Numbered from the stretch's first letter, positions 14,840-24,145 are shown. The stretch: 64,000 nt of DNA from Acidocella aminolytica 101 = DSM 11237 (GCF_900129125.1 NZ_FQVJ01000014.1:1-64000); one strand, 5' to 3'. Numbers and translations: made by a program. The notes: a model not told the origin generated them from the sequence alone.

Positions 14840-16939
14840 ATGTCAAAACATATGCAGATGCCGCGCGCTTCGCGCGCGGCCGGGATGGATGCTGTCTTGC
14901 CGCTTGAGGACGAGCTTTTCGAGGATGCGCCAGAGTTTGCGAAGCCCGCTTTGCCGCCCGAATGTGAGGCGCTTCTGGGCTGGCAGATGACGCAATCTGC
15001 CCTGAAGCCGTTCAACTTTCGCTTGCCGCTCGGATTCTACGTCGTGCTGGTCCATGACCAGAGCTGGGTCTCGGTTGTGGCTGAGATGCTGCGCACGGTC
15101 TATGTTTACGGCCCGTATTGCCGACCTGACCAAGTCGACGCACCGCCTATCCAGAGGCCCAACATCCAGCTCCTGGGAGCGCGTACGCCCATCACGACTG
15201 TTAAAATCCCTCGCGCCGACGACGCCAATAATACCACGAGCCGGGTTTCCATTGAGGCCCGCATCGCCAAGTTTCTGGGCGAGGGAACGTCCGCGTGCTT
15301 TGTGACCAGCGACTTGTCGGAATTGCCAACTCCCCTGCAGGCCATGGCTGACCGTGTTATCGAGGTTCCCGCACCCTCCCGGCGCTTTCTGAGGGCGATG
15401 CTGCGTAAAATTGCGCCGCCTCACGGGAGGCTGGATTATCGGGGACTAGACTGCGCTGGCCTTACACCCACCATGCTTTCGCTGGCCTACCGCAACGGCA
15501 CCAGCGCCCAAGGCTATCTCCAGCGCCTGCACCGCCTCTTAGCAACTGGCCAGCCGCAGCCATTGGCGCGTCAAAGCAAACCCATCACCCCTCTCTCTGC
15601 CCTGCATGGTGTCGATGACGCCAAAAGCTGGGCCAATGAACTCAAAGCCGATCTGGGTTTGTATCGCGCCGCAAAACTGACATGGGATGACGTGCCAAGC
15701 AGCGCTTTGTTCAACGGCCCGAGCGGCACCGGCAAAACCAGTTTGGCCCAGGCCATTGCCGAGGACTGCCAGCTGAATTTCATCGGGACCAGCTATTCCG
15801 ATTGGCAAAGCGCCGGCAGCGGGCATTTGGGTGATGTCATTCGTACCCTGCGGGCCGCATTTGCAGAGGCCCGCGCGCGCAGGCCGTCCGTCCTGTTCAT
15901 CGACGAGCTAGATAGCATCGGCACACGCAAGGCTGGAAGCGCGCAGCGCGAAGAATGGTGGCGGGTTATTATCAATGCGCTTCTCGAAGAGATGGATGGC
16001 CGCGCGGATAATGAAGGCGTTGTACTCCTGGCCGCCTCCAATCACCCGGAGGCCATCGACCCGGCCATCCTGCGCTCAGGACGGCTGGACCGGCACATCG
16101 CTGTGGCGTTGCCAACGGCCTCTGCACTTGCCGCCATTTATCATGACCAACTGGCTACCAGCCCCCATGACGGCACCCTAGATTTTGCCCAGCTGGGTGA
16201 CTTTAGCGCGGGGCTAACGGGGGCTGACGTCAAGAAACATTGCGCTGACGCCCGCCGTCGTGCCCGGCTCGCAAAGCGCCCGTTGACGCAGGCCGACGTT
16301 ATTCAAGTCATCACAGGCGAAGAAAGTTCAGCGAGCCCGGATGATTTATGGCGCATTGCTGTGCATGAGTGCGGGCACGCCATTGCCGCTTATAATTCAC
16401 CAGCCCTTGAGGTCGGCATGCTGTCGATTTTACGGCGCGGGGATATTGCCGGCAGCGCGACGTTCAAGCTGCGCAGCTCCCATGTGACGGCGGACTCCCT
16501 GCATGCCTATCTCATTGCCATGCTGGCGGGGCGGGCTGCGGAGGAGGTTTTGCTTGGCCAGGTCAGCTCCGGTGCCGGTGGGCCGGAGGGGAGCGACCTC
16601 AGCCGGGCGACGCGTCTGGCAGCAGAGGCAGAATTTTCACTCGGGCTCGGCGAGGACCGTCTGGCATGGCTCGATCTGTCGCAGCCTGGCCGCCTGACTT
16701 CGCTTCTGACAACGCGCCCCGATGTAGAACGTCTAATCGCCACGCGCATCCGCGATGCATACGCCGCTGCCAAGGCGCTTATCGAAGCCCAACAGCAAAC
16801 GATCCTCAGATTGGCACAATGCCTGCTCAAGGCCCGCGTCATGAGCAGCGCCGACATCCAGCGATTTGTTGGCGAGGTCAGGTGCAGTTCCGTTATCAAA
16901 TTGCCCTTAGCAACAATGCCCCGTCAGACAATACATTAA
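14840..16939 (+). CDS. Soluble FtsH-like AAA+ zinc metalloprotease
   Basis: The 699-aa protein keeps the FtsH core but not its membrane anchor. Walker A is G293-PSGTGKT-300, Walker B is VLFIDELD with D355/E356, and the second region of homology ends in RSGRLDRHIA. The M41 zinc site is H509-E-C-G-H513, and a third ligand candidate is D586 (EGSDLSRAT). The first 250 residues are a different, soluble domain with no transmembrane segment, unlike housekeeping FtsH. The AAA+ module should unfold substrates and the M41 domain degrade them in the cytoplasm. It follows the PD-(D/E)XK gene by 14 bp and faces the MobF relaxase gene convergently, so it belongs to mobile DNA. Substrate unknown. The start is preceded by AGGGGAAA. 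Confidence 0.85.
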   Translation: MSKHMQMPRASRAAGMDAVLPLEDELFEDAPEFAKPALPPECEALLGWQMTQSALKPFNFRLPLGFYVVLVHDQSWVSVVAEMLRTVYVYGPYCRPDQVDAPPIQRPNIQLLGARTPITTVKIPRADDANNTTSRVSIEARIAKFLGEGTSACFVTSDLSELPTPLQAMADRVIEVPAPSRRFLRAMLRKIAPPHGRLDYRGLDCAGLTPTMLSLAYRNGTSAQGYLQRLHRLLATGQPQPLARQSKPITPLSALHGVDDAKSWANELKADLGLYRAAKLTWDDVPSSALFNGPSGTGKTSLAQAIAEDCQLNFIGTSYSDWQSAGSGHLGDVIRTLRAAFAEARARRPSVLFIDELDSIGTRKAGSAQREEWWRVIINALLEEMDGRADNEGVVLLAASNHPEAIDPAILRSGRLDRHIAVALPTASALAAIYHDQLATSPHDGTLDFAQLGDFSAGLTGADVKKHCADARRRARLAKRPLTQADVIQVITGEESSASPDDLWRIAVHECGHAIAAYNSPALEVGMLSILRRGDIAGSATFKLRSSHVTADSLHAYLIAMLAGRAAEEVLLGQVSSGAGGPEGSDLSRATRLAAEAEFSLGLGEDRLAWLDLSQPGRLTSLLTTRPDVERLIATRIRDAYAAAKALIEAQQQTILRLAQCLLKARVMSSADIQRFVGEVRCSSVIKLPLATMPRQTIH

Positions 16940-17016
16940 CAACCAAGCACTCGGCATCCGGGGGAAGGCTGTGACGACGGCCTTCCCTCATCTACATATC
17001 AGCCAACATATCCCCC

Positions 17017-19851
17017 CTACATGCTCGGCCCTGGCAGTTCATCGCTGGCTGGAGTGGCAGTGGAGCTATCAATGACCGGCGCAGGCGCATAAGCGTTCAG
17101 TTCGGCTGAAGTCTTTAACCCGCCTCGGCCCTGAGACCCTACCTCGCCGGGATAGTTTTCTTTACGTGCAAACTCTGCATAAGGCGGCACTCTGACCTGA
17201 CTTTCACCTGTATTTGGGAGCTTACTTGTTTCAGGCACCAGCTTGCGCGCGAACTCACGATTAAGCTTCGGTCTAGCAATCGCTACTGCTGGTGTCAGAA
17301 CATCCAGCGCATTACGCGGCCGGGTGACGCGCTCCATCGACTTGCCGACAATGGTCGCAATAGCCGTATCGCTGCGCATATCTTCAGCTTGCACCGGGTC
17401 TTCCATTGCATGTTTGCTCACATTCAGCACGCTATCCTCAAAACGTGGGACGCTACTTTTGTCGATAAAGACTTCCAGGCTTTCCCGGTGACGTGTCATT
17501 GCCACCAAGGCAGAACGCCGGTCTTCTTTCGAAGCAAACCATAACGTACGTTCCCAGGTCGCGCCCTGCGCGGCATGAGCCGTTACCGCATAGGCGTGCT
17601 GCATGACAATTGGCTTGCCTTTAACACCACTATTCATCAACGCGTCTGCGCTACAACTGACTTCGCGTCCATCTTCAAGGTAAAGCGTCAAATATCGGCT
17701 CTCATGGTCAATATTTTCAACAACAATGCGGCTGGCGTTGCGCAGCACGATTCCGCCAACATGTGCCTCCGCCCCCAAAATCAGCTTATCACCAACGGCC
17801 AATTTCAACTCCACCGGCTTTGAACCTTTTTTCCGACCTCGCGGAAATGCTTTGATGGTCAAATCCGGGCCATGCACAAGGCCAATACCACGCGCCACTT
17901 GCCGAAAGACTGCGTTCAGTGCCGTTACCTGGTCGTTTGTTGCCGCTAGCCCAACCGCGTCCCCATGTGCGCGCTTATAAGCTTCCACCATTTGGCCCAA
18001 GACAGCGTCTCTGTCGTCACCAACCCTGATGTCCCCACGTGTCGCATACTCATGCAACGCGTCGGCGATTTCGCCGTCCTGTGCCTTCATGCTGGCCTTG
18101 CGCTGCCAATCATGCCGCTGCCTTCGGATATAGCGGATTTGCTGGCTGCCTATGGCATCACTCAATAGCGCCAACGGATCTCCGCGCGACACAGAAGCTA
18201 TCTGATTGGAATCACCTTGCAGCACCAGTTTTGCACCAGCAGCATTTACTCTCTGCAGCAACTCAAGCATCTGAGCTGTACTGCTCATGCCGGCTTCATC
18301 CATTAAGATGACGTCGCTGGCTTGCAACGCGAGTTTACCTTTGCGCAAATCAGATAGAAGCTTATCAAGCGCTAGACATAGGCCGTCATGGTTCAATTCA
18401 CGCTTCAGAGTTTCAGCGGCAGTCCAACTTGGTGCCACCAATATCAAACACCGCTTGTCACAGGCGCATGCGGTCTGTAGCCCACTCGCCGACGTTGTCT
18501 TGCCGACCCCAGGACCGCCTTCCACAACAGCGACACCGTTCGCCGCCAATGCGTGGAGGATGGCAGTGCGCTGTTCATCGCTGAACTTATCATTCGACAA
18601 AGCTGCCGCTAGCGCCGGCTGGCTGAAGCCGACACTCAAATCGTTTTGTCTGCGCTTGGCGACGGCTATGACCTCCTGCTCTTGGTCAATAACGGCCTGC
18701 GTCGTCATGAGACCATCGTACTTGAGGTAAATGATTTCTTCACTCTGCATAACACGTTGAAGCTCGATGCTCACCTCTGTGGCCGTGCATTTTCCTACGG
18801 CAAGGGAGAGAGCCTCGGCTTCAATCTCGGTTTCCTTAAAAATGGACTGGTTCAGGAGAAGATTGGCAATTGCTTGTTGAACAACGTCAACACCGTTCGC
18901 CTTACTTTCTTGTGCCGTTCGACTGACAGGCGTCCTATCAAGTTGGCACCACAAATCGTTCTGCTGAACGCCAATCTCTAACGCTTCTTTCTGCCAAAGC
19001 TCATCCAGCAATCGAAAGCTAGGCAAATCATCCTTACTGCCACGCGTCTTCAGCGCGAGTGCATCTATTGCCTTCAAATGACCTGCTGTGTGAGGCAAGC
19101 CGGTCTTTTTTGCGGCCTTTAAAATCTGCTTACGCCGCTTTGACCATCTATCCGCCAATTCCGCCGGCTGTCCCTTGAGTATAAAATTGTGGTCCCGGTC
19201 AGACTCTACTGCCACGCCACATAGCTCTAACCGCTCCGCAAGCTTCAAACGGAACAAAGCCCCCATGGCTTTGTGCACTTCGCAAAGCTTTTCATTGTTG
19301 ATAGCCCTGATTGAGCCGTCTGCACGTTGTCCTATATTCAACAGCGCCGCATGGATATGTGCCTGAGGGTCACCTTCGCGGCTGGTCCTGTGGCGATAGA
19401 GGGCTGCCACCAAGCCACTCATAGACTCGCGCTTTTTACCGCCTTTCCCTGTGCGGGCTTCAAGCAAGCCACGTCCGAGTATCTCGCCCAATGCTTCCCG
19501 AACGGACGCCATCAGCATCTTGTCTAGCCTCGCCCGTTGCGGTGCATCACTGACCGTCCATAAAGCCGTCCAGGGCTTTGGCGCGCTGAACGTCAGGTCG
19601 CATCCGGCGCGGTGTTTATCGCCTCGGCCAGTGACAATCCTCCTGCCAGTAACCGGATGTCGTCCCTGGGCCATGCGTTTCACGGCGATAGCTTCCGCCG
19701 TGCTGCCGTCCTCTAAAATCCAGCTCCCCGGACACCAGATTTGGCCGGGTGGCTCCTCGTTCGAATCAGTGTAATAGGCTAATGTCTGGCCTGCTTTCTG
19801 CGTGCTGTCTGTCAAATATTCGATGGACGAGAGCGGTGTAACCTTCAACAT
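17017..19851 (-). CDS. MobF-family relaxase-helicase (TraA/TrwC-like)
   Basis: The 944-aa protein joins an HUH relaxase to a RecD-type helicase. The metal site is H154 ... H165-I-H167 in the segment HRTSREGDPQAHIHAALLN. The N-terminus has the tyrosine-rich AYYTDS typical of TrwC. The helicase Walker A is GGPGVGKTT (about 446-453), with DEAGM as Walker B and AYAVTAHAAQGATW as a late SF1 motif. Such proteins nick oriT, stay bound to the 5' end and unwind DNA during conjugative transfer. No coupling protein or type IV secretion genes are in the window, so the element would be mobilisable rather than self-transmissible. The intergenic stretch upstream holds a candidate oriT. Confidence 0.9.
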   Translation of the reverse strand: MLKVTPLSSIEYLTDSTQKAGQTLAYYTDSNEEPPGQIWCPGSWILEDGSTAEAIAVKRMAQGRHPVTGRRIVTGRGDKHRAGCDLTFSAPKPWTALWTVSDAPQRARLDKMLMASVREALGEILGRGLLEARTGKGGKKRESMSGLVAALYRHRTSREGDPQAHIHAALLNIGQRADGSIRAINNEKLCEVHKAMGALFRLKLAERLELCGVAVESDRDHNFILKGQPAELADRWSKRRKQILKAAKKTGLPHTAGHLKAIDALALKTRGSKDDLPSFRLLDELWQKEALEIGVQQNDLWCQLDRTPVSRTAQESKANGVDVVQQAIANLLLNQSIFKETEIEAEALSLAVGKCTATEVSIELQRVMQSEEIIYLKYDGLMTTQAVIDQEQEVIAVAKRRQNDLSVGFSQPALAAALSNDKFSDEQRTAILHALAANGVAVVEGGPGVGKTTSASGLQTACACDKRCLILVAPSWTAAETLKRELNHDGLCLALDKLLSDLRKGKLALQASDVILMDEAGMSSTAQMLELLQRVNAAGAKLVLQGDSNQIASVSRGDPLALLSDAIGSQQIRYIRRQRHDWQRKASMKAQDGEIADALHEYATRGDIRVGDDRDAVLGQMVEAYKRAHGDAVGLAATNDQVTALNAVFRQVARGIGLVHGPDLTIKAFPRGRKKGSKPVELKLAVGDKLILGAEAHVGGIVLRNASRIVVENIDHESRYLTLYLEDGREVSCSADALMNSGVKGKPIVMQHAYAVTAHAAQGATWERTLWFASKEDRRSALVAMTRHRESLEVFIDKSSVPRFEDSVLNVSKHAMEDPVQAEDMRSDTAIATIVGKSMERVTRPRNALDVLTPAVAIARPKLNREFARKLVPETSKLPNTGESQVRVPPYAEFARKENYPGEVGSQGRGGLKTSAELNAYAPAPVIDSSTATPASDELPGPSM

Positions 19852-20322
19852 ACTTTATAATCTCTTTTGCGCTTTAAATTGTTTGGAAATGCTTTGCGCT
19901 CAGAGAGTCGCACTCTTACCCGCCAGCCTGACGCATCACTTCCAAATGCAACGCTAAAGAATCATATTCAAAGAACACAAGAAAATTTTGACAGCCTACA
20001 ATAATAATTCACCAACCAAAGCTTTTCATGTCGACCAAAAAAATGAACCCGCAGGGTGCGTTCGGTGTGCCAAAAGAATGAACTGTTTGAGGCAAGCGCA
20101 CCTCAAACAGGCGGGAAGGTAGCTCTGCTCAAATGAGGAAGGTTCATCTAGCTGACGATATACGAACATCATTATGATTTAGAATGACGTTGGCGGGACT
20201 AAGATAAACCATATCCGGAGATAAATCCAAGCTATTTATTTTAATATTTTCTGTCGATTTTTCTGGCTTTGAGAATCTCACTTCAGGCTTTGTGAGGAGG
20301 TAGTCAGAGAGGACACATAACG
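19852..20322. other. 471-bp intergenic region with candidate oriT
   Basis: The gap between the divergent relaxase gene and the 128-aa gene is AT-rich and contains a perfect 10-bp inverted repeat, CTGTTTGAGG (20083-20092) and CCTCAAACAG (20101-20110), with an 8-nt loop. In MobF systems oriT usually lies just upstream of the relaxase gene and includes such repeats near the nick. The nick site itself cannot be read by eye. The gap must also hold the promoters of both genes. Confidence 0.45.
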
Positions 20323-20709
20323 ATGAATGACGAAGATTTTGCGACTAAACTTGACGCTGCTTTTGCGAGCCTTCTGGCAAAGCCACGGGAGCCTCGAGGT
20401 CGGCGCGCTATTCTTGCCGCGCAGATTGAGAAAATCAGAGAAGCTATTGCACGCGGTTACACGGTTAGTGAGATTCTTGACGAACTGCGGGCCCATGGCG
20501 TGCATATTTCCCGCGCTCTTCTTCGTCAGGTCATGGCGGAGGCTGACAACGCAAAGCAAGGCAAGAAGCCACGAAAGCAACAGGTGGGCGTGCCCTCGTC
20601 ACAAGAAATGCCAAAGCTAGTCAACGTACCTGCAGGGCAAGTTTTTCCTGGTGAGCCTGAGCATGAAGAGGTGCCCCTGAATTTCGTCCTTACCAACGGC
20701 GAAGATTAG
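20323..20709 (+). CDS. Putative relaxosome accessory / DNA-binding protein
   Basis: The 128-aa product begins MNDEDFATKLDAAFASLLAK and has a basic helical segment (QIEKIREAIARGYTVSEILD, then ELRAHGVHISRALLRQVMAE) that reads like a helix-turn-helix. The C-terminus is acidic and Pro-rich. I do not recognise the family. Its place beside the candidate oriT and opposite the MobF relaxase suggests an accessory protein of the relaxosome or a regulator; this is inference. GAGAGGACAC lies before the ATG. Confidence 0.55.
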   Translation: MNDEDFATKLDAAFASLLAKPREPRGRRAILAAQIEKIREAIARGYTVSEILDELRAHGVHISRALLRQVMAEADNAKQGKKPRKQQVGVPSSQEMPKLVNVPAGQVFPGEPEHEEVPLNFVLTNGED

Positions 20710-20731
20710 TTCGATTGGCGAGCGAGCACGG

Positions 20732-20823
20732 AAGATGGCCAACAATTTTCAAACAAGTCAAAGGCAACACTTTAGCCTTGCGGAAGCCCCAGTACAAAGC
20801 GGCGAGCCGAACTTGGCCATCTT
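20732..20823. repeat. Long-spaced 11-bp inverted repeat
   Basis: AAGATGGCCAA at 20732-20742 recurs inverted as TTGGCCATCTT at 20813-20823, perfect over 11 bp with a 70-bp spacer. It lies upstream of the small gene and the serine recombinase gene. It may be a recombinase or repressor site. Nothing else in the 183-bp gap is evident. Confidence 0.45.
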
Positions 20824-20892
20824 ACAATGTGCAAGTCGCCACTCAACTGTAGTCGTCATTCAGGCCCGAATTAAAGCGATGGAGGGCGCAAA

Positions 20893-21138
20893 ATGAGACG
20901 CCCTCAACCGTCTACTCAATTTGACTGTTTCATGGTGTCAAAAACCTTGAAGGGCCAGGATGAATGGCAAATATTAGACGGCTTGCCTCCCGACATCCCT
21001 GTCAGCCAATCCGAAATTGAAGTGATACAAAGGTACTGCCGTGACGCCCTTGAAACCATCTTCCGCTCAGCTCCTCATGCCAGCGATACGCGCAGCCCTA
21101 TACCTGCGCGTATCGACAGGAAGGCAGGCAGAAAATGA
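20893..21138 (+). CDS. Small hypothetical protein upstream of serine recombinase
   Basis: The 81-aa frame starts ATG (MRRPQPSTQFDCFMVSKTLK) and includes DIPVSQSEIEVIQRYCRDAL. It overlaps the start of the recombinase gene by 62 bp in another frame. Small frames in this place often precede large serine recombinases. No motif identifies it. It may encode a directionality factor or be spurious. Confidence 0.4.
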   Translation: MRRPQPSTQFDCFMVSKTLKGQDEWQILDGLPPDIPVSQSEIEVIQRYCRDALETIFRSAPHASDTRSPIPARIDRKAGRK

Positions 21139-22738
21139 CCTCTCGATACCCGACCAGCGGCGCCAAACAGAGGCATATTGCCTTGCCAAAGGGTGGGTGG
21201 TCTCGGAAGCGTTTATCGAGCCTGGCGCATCGGCAACAGATGATAAACGACCAGAATTTCAAAGGCTCATGGAGGCTGTCTCCGCGAAGCCAAAGAGATT
21301 TGAAGTCGTGGTCGTCCACTCGTTTTCTCGGTTTTTTAGAGACCATTTTGAACTAGAGTTTAACGTCCGACGTTTGCAGAAGCTGGGCGTTCGTTTGGTC
21401 TCAATCACACAGGAATTAGATGATAGCCCTTCATCAAATATGATGCGGCAAATCTTGGCGATGTTCGACGAATATCAATCCAAAGAGAACGCCAAGCATA
21501 CACTAAGGGCAATGCGGGAAAATGCCCGGCAAGGATTCTGGAACGGCTCCCGCGCGCCATTTGGTTATCGCGCAGTGGAGGCGGAGAAGAGAGGGCAAAA
21601 GGTCAAGAAGCGGCTCGATATTGACCCTGTCCAGGCTGAAGCTGTGAGGTTGATTTTTGACCTATACTTAGACGGCGACGGCCAATCAGGCGGCCTTGGC
21701 CTCAAAGCCCTCGTAAACAGATTAAATTCGCAAGGCATGCGGACCCAATCAGGGGCAAAGTTCTCCTGCAAATTCGTCCACGAAGTTTTGACCCGGCCGG
21801 CCTATACCGGGAATCACAGGTTTGACGTGACTGAAGCCAAGACTGGGCGCAAAAAACCTGACGAAGAGATGATTGCGGTAAAGATTCCAGCCATTATCAC
21901 AGCCAGCCGCTTTGCGGCCGTGCAGGATAAGTTAAGGCTTAATGCTCCCCGCGTGACAGCCCCTCGGATTGTGAATAGCCCGTGCCTGCTGACCAGCATG
22001 GCTGTCTGCGCAACATGCGGCGGCGGCATGACGCTGCGGACCGGAAAAAATGGCCGATATAGATACTACACCTGCGCCTCGCAGGCTCGCAAAGGTAAGA
22101 CCGCCTGCAAGGGGCGGTCAATTCGCATGGACCTGCTCGACACACTGGTAATGCAGCACTTGGCCGAGCGTCTTCTGACAAAGGAGCGCTTAGGGGAGGT
22201 TTTGGGATCGCTGCTGGCGCAGTACGCGGCCAATCAGAACAGCGATGCTGCGCGCGCTGAAAGCCTTCGTACCGCTGCACGGGAGGCTGAACAGAAGCTT
22301 CATCGCATGTACGCCGCCATCGAAGACGGCATTATCGAGCTCTCCGACCCAACCCTTAAAGCGCGCCTCGACGCACTTAAGGCGCGGCGCGATGAGACAA
22401 AACGGCTTTCTGAGATGGCAGACGCCCCGGCTGGGATTGCGCCGCACATTACGGAAGAGATGATCGACAATTTCGCGCGCGGTTTGCAGGGAAGGTTACT
22501 AGACGGGCCCGTTGCCATGAGAAAGGCATATGCCCAAGCGATTGTAGATCGCATCGAGGTAGACGACCGAGAAATCCGAATTTTTGGCCGTAAGGATAAG
22601 CTGCTCAGCCAACTGATGTCCGAAAAGCCAAAACTACGTTCAAAAGTTCTCAGTTTTGGACGGCAATGGCGTCCCCAAGGGGATTCGAACCCCTGTTACC
22701 GCCGTGAAAGAGACGTTTATAAGACTGTCTCTGTCTAA
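21077..22738 (+). CDS. Large serine recombinase
   Basis: From the ATG at 21077 (MPAIRAALYLRVSTGRQAEN) the product is 553 aa. The resolvase domain has catalytic S13 in RVSTGRQ and downstream SFSRFFRD and the DEYQSKENAKHTLR helix. This is followed by a Recombinase domain (GFWNGSRAPFGYRAVEAE), a zinc-ribbon segment (CATCGGGMTLRTG ... YYTCASQARKGKTACKG) and a coiled-coil C-terminus. It probably integrates or excises the surrounding mobile DNA. Its last codons run through the 44-bp tRNA-Glu repeat and then into the neighbouring element, so its present C-terminus (after RRER) is a by-product of the later tRNA-site insertion. The earlier GTG at 21041 is a less likely start. Confidence 0.88.
   Translation: MPAIRAALYLRVSTGRQAENDLSIPDQRRQTEAYCLAKGWVVSEAFIEPGASATDDKRPEFQRLMEAVSAKPKRFEVVVVHSFSRFFRDHFELEFNVRRLQKLGVRLVSITQELDDSPSSNMMRQILAMFDEYQSKENAKHTLRAMRENARQGFWNGSRAPFGYRAVEAEKRGQKVKKRLDIDPVQAEAVRLIFDLYLDGDGQSGGLGLKALVNRLNSQGMRTQSGAKFSCKFVHEVLTRPAYTGNHRFDVTEAKTGRKKPDEEMIAVKIPAIITASRFAAVQDKLRLNAPRVTAPRIVNSPCLLTSMAVCATCGGGMTLRTGKNGRYRYYTCASQARKGKTACKGRSIRMDLLDTLVMQHLAERLLTKERLGEVLGSLLAQYAANQNSDAARAESLRTAAREAEQKLHRMYAAIEDGIIELSDPTLKARLDALKARRDETKRLSEMADAPAGIAPHITEEMIDNFARGLQGRLLDGPVAMRKAYAQAIVDRIEVDDREIRIFGRKDKLLSQLMSEKPKLRSKVLSFGRQWRPQGDSNPCYRRERDVYKTVSV
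22667..22710. repeat. Distal attachment-site copy (44-bp direct repeat of tRNA-Glu 3' half)
   Basis: These 44 bp are identical to 35934-35977, which form the CCA end, T-arm, variable loop and anticodon-loop side of tRNA-Glu(TTC). Bases just outside differ at both ends (A versus T on the left, A versus G on the right), so identity is exactly 44 bp. This copy has no 5' tRNA half and is not a tRNA gene. It marks the far end of the integrated element. Confidence 0.92.
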
Positions 22739-22852
22739 TCTAGTCAATTTATACTGTTGGTTTATATAGTATTTTATTCGTCCGTGTTTGTTCTTGTATA
22801 ATGAGGTGTAACAATATATATTAGACATATATTTGACATTTGAGGTGATTAG

Positions 22853-24145
22853 ATGGCCCGCACTGTTCGCGATGCCAGACTTGAAAGCCGGAACGCCCGA
22901 AGCACCCTGAAACCATCGGGCAAGCCTTACTATCGGTCTATCGATGAGGGATTGCACCTAGGCTATCGCAAAGGCGTCCGCGGAGGAGGCAAGTGGGTTA
23001 TGCGCCGCTATTTGGGCGACCAGAATTATGCTGTTGAGGTTATCGGCACATCTGACGACAACCTGGACGCGGATGGCGAAGAAGTCCTCACCTTCTCCCA
23101 GGCCCAAAATAAAGCACGGGGATTGTTTATCCAAGCGCGTCGCCGCGCTGCTGGACTGCCTGAAGACGCAGGCCCTTATACAGTCCAAAAGGCCGTTGAA
23201 GAATATCTGGTCTGGTTGGAACAAAGCCGGAAGTCGGCCAAGGATTCTCGGTCACGCGCCGAAGCGCTAATTTATCCAATCTTGGGAAGCGTGGAGTGCG
23301 CGAAGTTGACGAATGTGCAGATCCGCAACTGGCGAGATGGCGTGGCCAAGGCTCCCCCCCGCCTGCGTACCCAAAAAGGGAAAGAGCAGAAATTCAAGGA
23401 GGTTGATCTTGATGACCCTGAAGAAATCCGGCGCCGCCAAGCATCTACTAACCGCGTCCTGACAATCCTGAAGGCGGCTCTCAATCATGCGTGGAGGGAA
23501 CACAAAATTGCTTCCGATGACGCTTGGCGCCGGGTTCAGCCGTTTAAAGAGGCTGACGCGGCTCGCGTGCGTTATCTGACGCTTGCCGAGGCTAAGAGAC
23601 TGATAAATGCCGCACAAGGTAGCTTCCGCCCGCTGGTTCAGCTGGCGTTGCTCACAGGTTGCCGCTTTGGGGAGTTGGCTGCACTGAGGGTTGCGGACTT
23701 TAACCCTGACTCCGGAACACTGCACATTCGGACCAGCAAAAGCGGCAAAGGGCGGCACGTTGTACTGACCGAAGAAGGGGTAGCGCTGTCTAAAGCGCTA
23801 ACCCTGGGCAAAGCCTCTACTGACCTGCTCCTTACCCGTGACGGCGGGGAGCCTTGGAAGAAATCAACACAGACGCGCCCGATGGATGAAGCGTGCAAGG
23901 CCGCGAAGATCGCACCGGCTATCGGCTTTCACATACTCAGGCACACCTATGCTAGCCTAAGCATCATGAACGGCGCCCCCCTATTGGTGGTGGCCCGCAA
24001 CCTCGGACACGCTGACACGCGGATGGTTGAGAAGCATTATGGTCACTTGAGTGCAACCTACATGGCCGAGGCAGTGCGGGCTGCGGCGCCACGGTTTGGG
24101 ATGGAGCGAGGCAATAACATCACACGAATTGAGGACGTGGCATGA
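22853..24145 (+). CDS. Tyrosine recombinase (integrase)
   Basis: The 430-aa protein has an N-terminal arm-binding region, a SAM-like core-binding domain (about 105-235) and a catalytic domain with all expected residues. These are R271 (TGCRFGEL), a lysine in SKSGKGRHVV, H360-x-x-R363 (HILRHTYASL), H386 (NLGHADT) and the nucleophile Y396 (EKHYGHL). It starts 142 bp from the att copy at 22667-22710, the usual place for the integrase of a tRNA-targeting element. The next gene overlaps its stop by ATGA. The upstream AT-rich 100 bp should hold its promoter and arm sites. Confidence 0.95.
   Translation: MARTVRDARLESRNARSTLKPSGKPYYRSIDEGLHLGYRKGVRGGGKWVMRRYLGDQNYAVEVIGTSDDNLDADGEEVLTFSQAQNKARGLFIQARRRAAGLPEDAGPYTVQKAVEEYLVWLEQSRKSAKDSRSRAEALIYPILGSVECAKLTNVQIRNWRDGVAKAPPRLRTQKGKEQKFKEVDLDDPEEIRRRQASTNRVLTILKAALNHAWREHKIASDDAWRRVQPFKEADAARVRYLTLAEAKRLINAAQGSFRPLVQLALLTGCRFGELAALRVADFNPDSGTLHIRTSKSGKGRHVVLTEEGVALSKALTLGKASTDLLLTRDGGEPWKKSTQTRPMDEACKAAKIAPAIGFHILRHTYASLSIMNGAPLLVVARNLGHADTRMVEKHYGHLSATYMAEAVRAAAPRFGMERGNNITRIEDVA

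Noticed and set aside
14840-16939. Housekeeping FtsH
   Set aside because: No N-terminal membrane helices, a different N-terminal domain, and its place beside a relaxase gene in mobile DNA.
17017-19851. Complete conjugative element
   Set aside because: Only relaxase-helicase and possible oriT are present; no coupling protein or type IV secretion genes occur in the window.
22667-22710. A second tRNA-Glu gene
   Set aside because: Only the 3' 44 bp are present; the D-arm and 5' acceptor strand are missing. It is an attachment-site duplicate.
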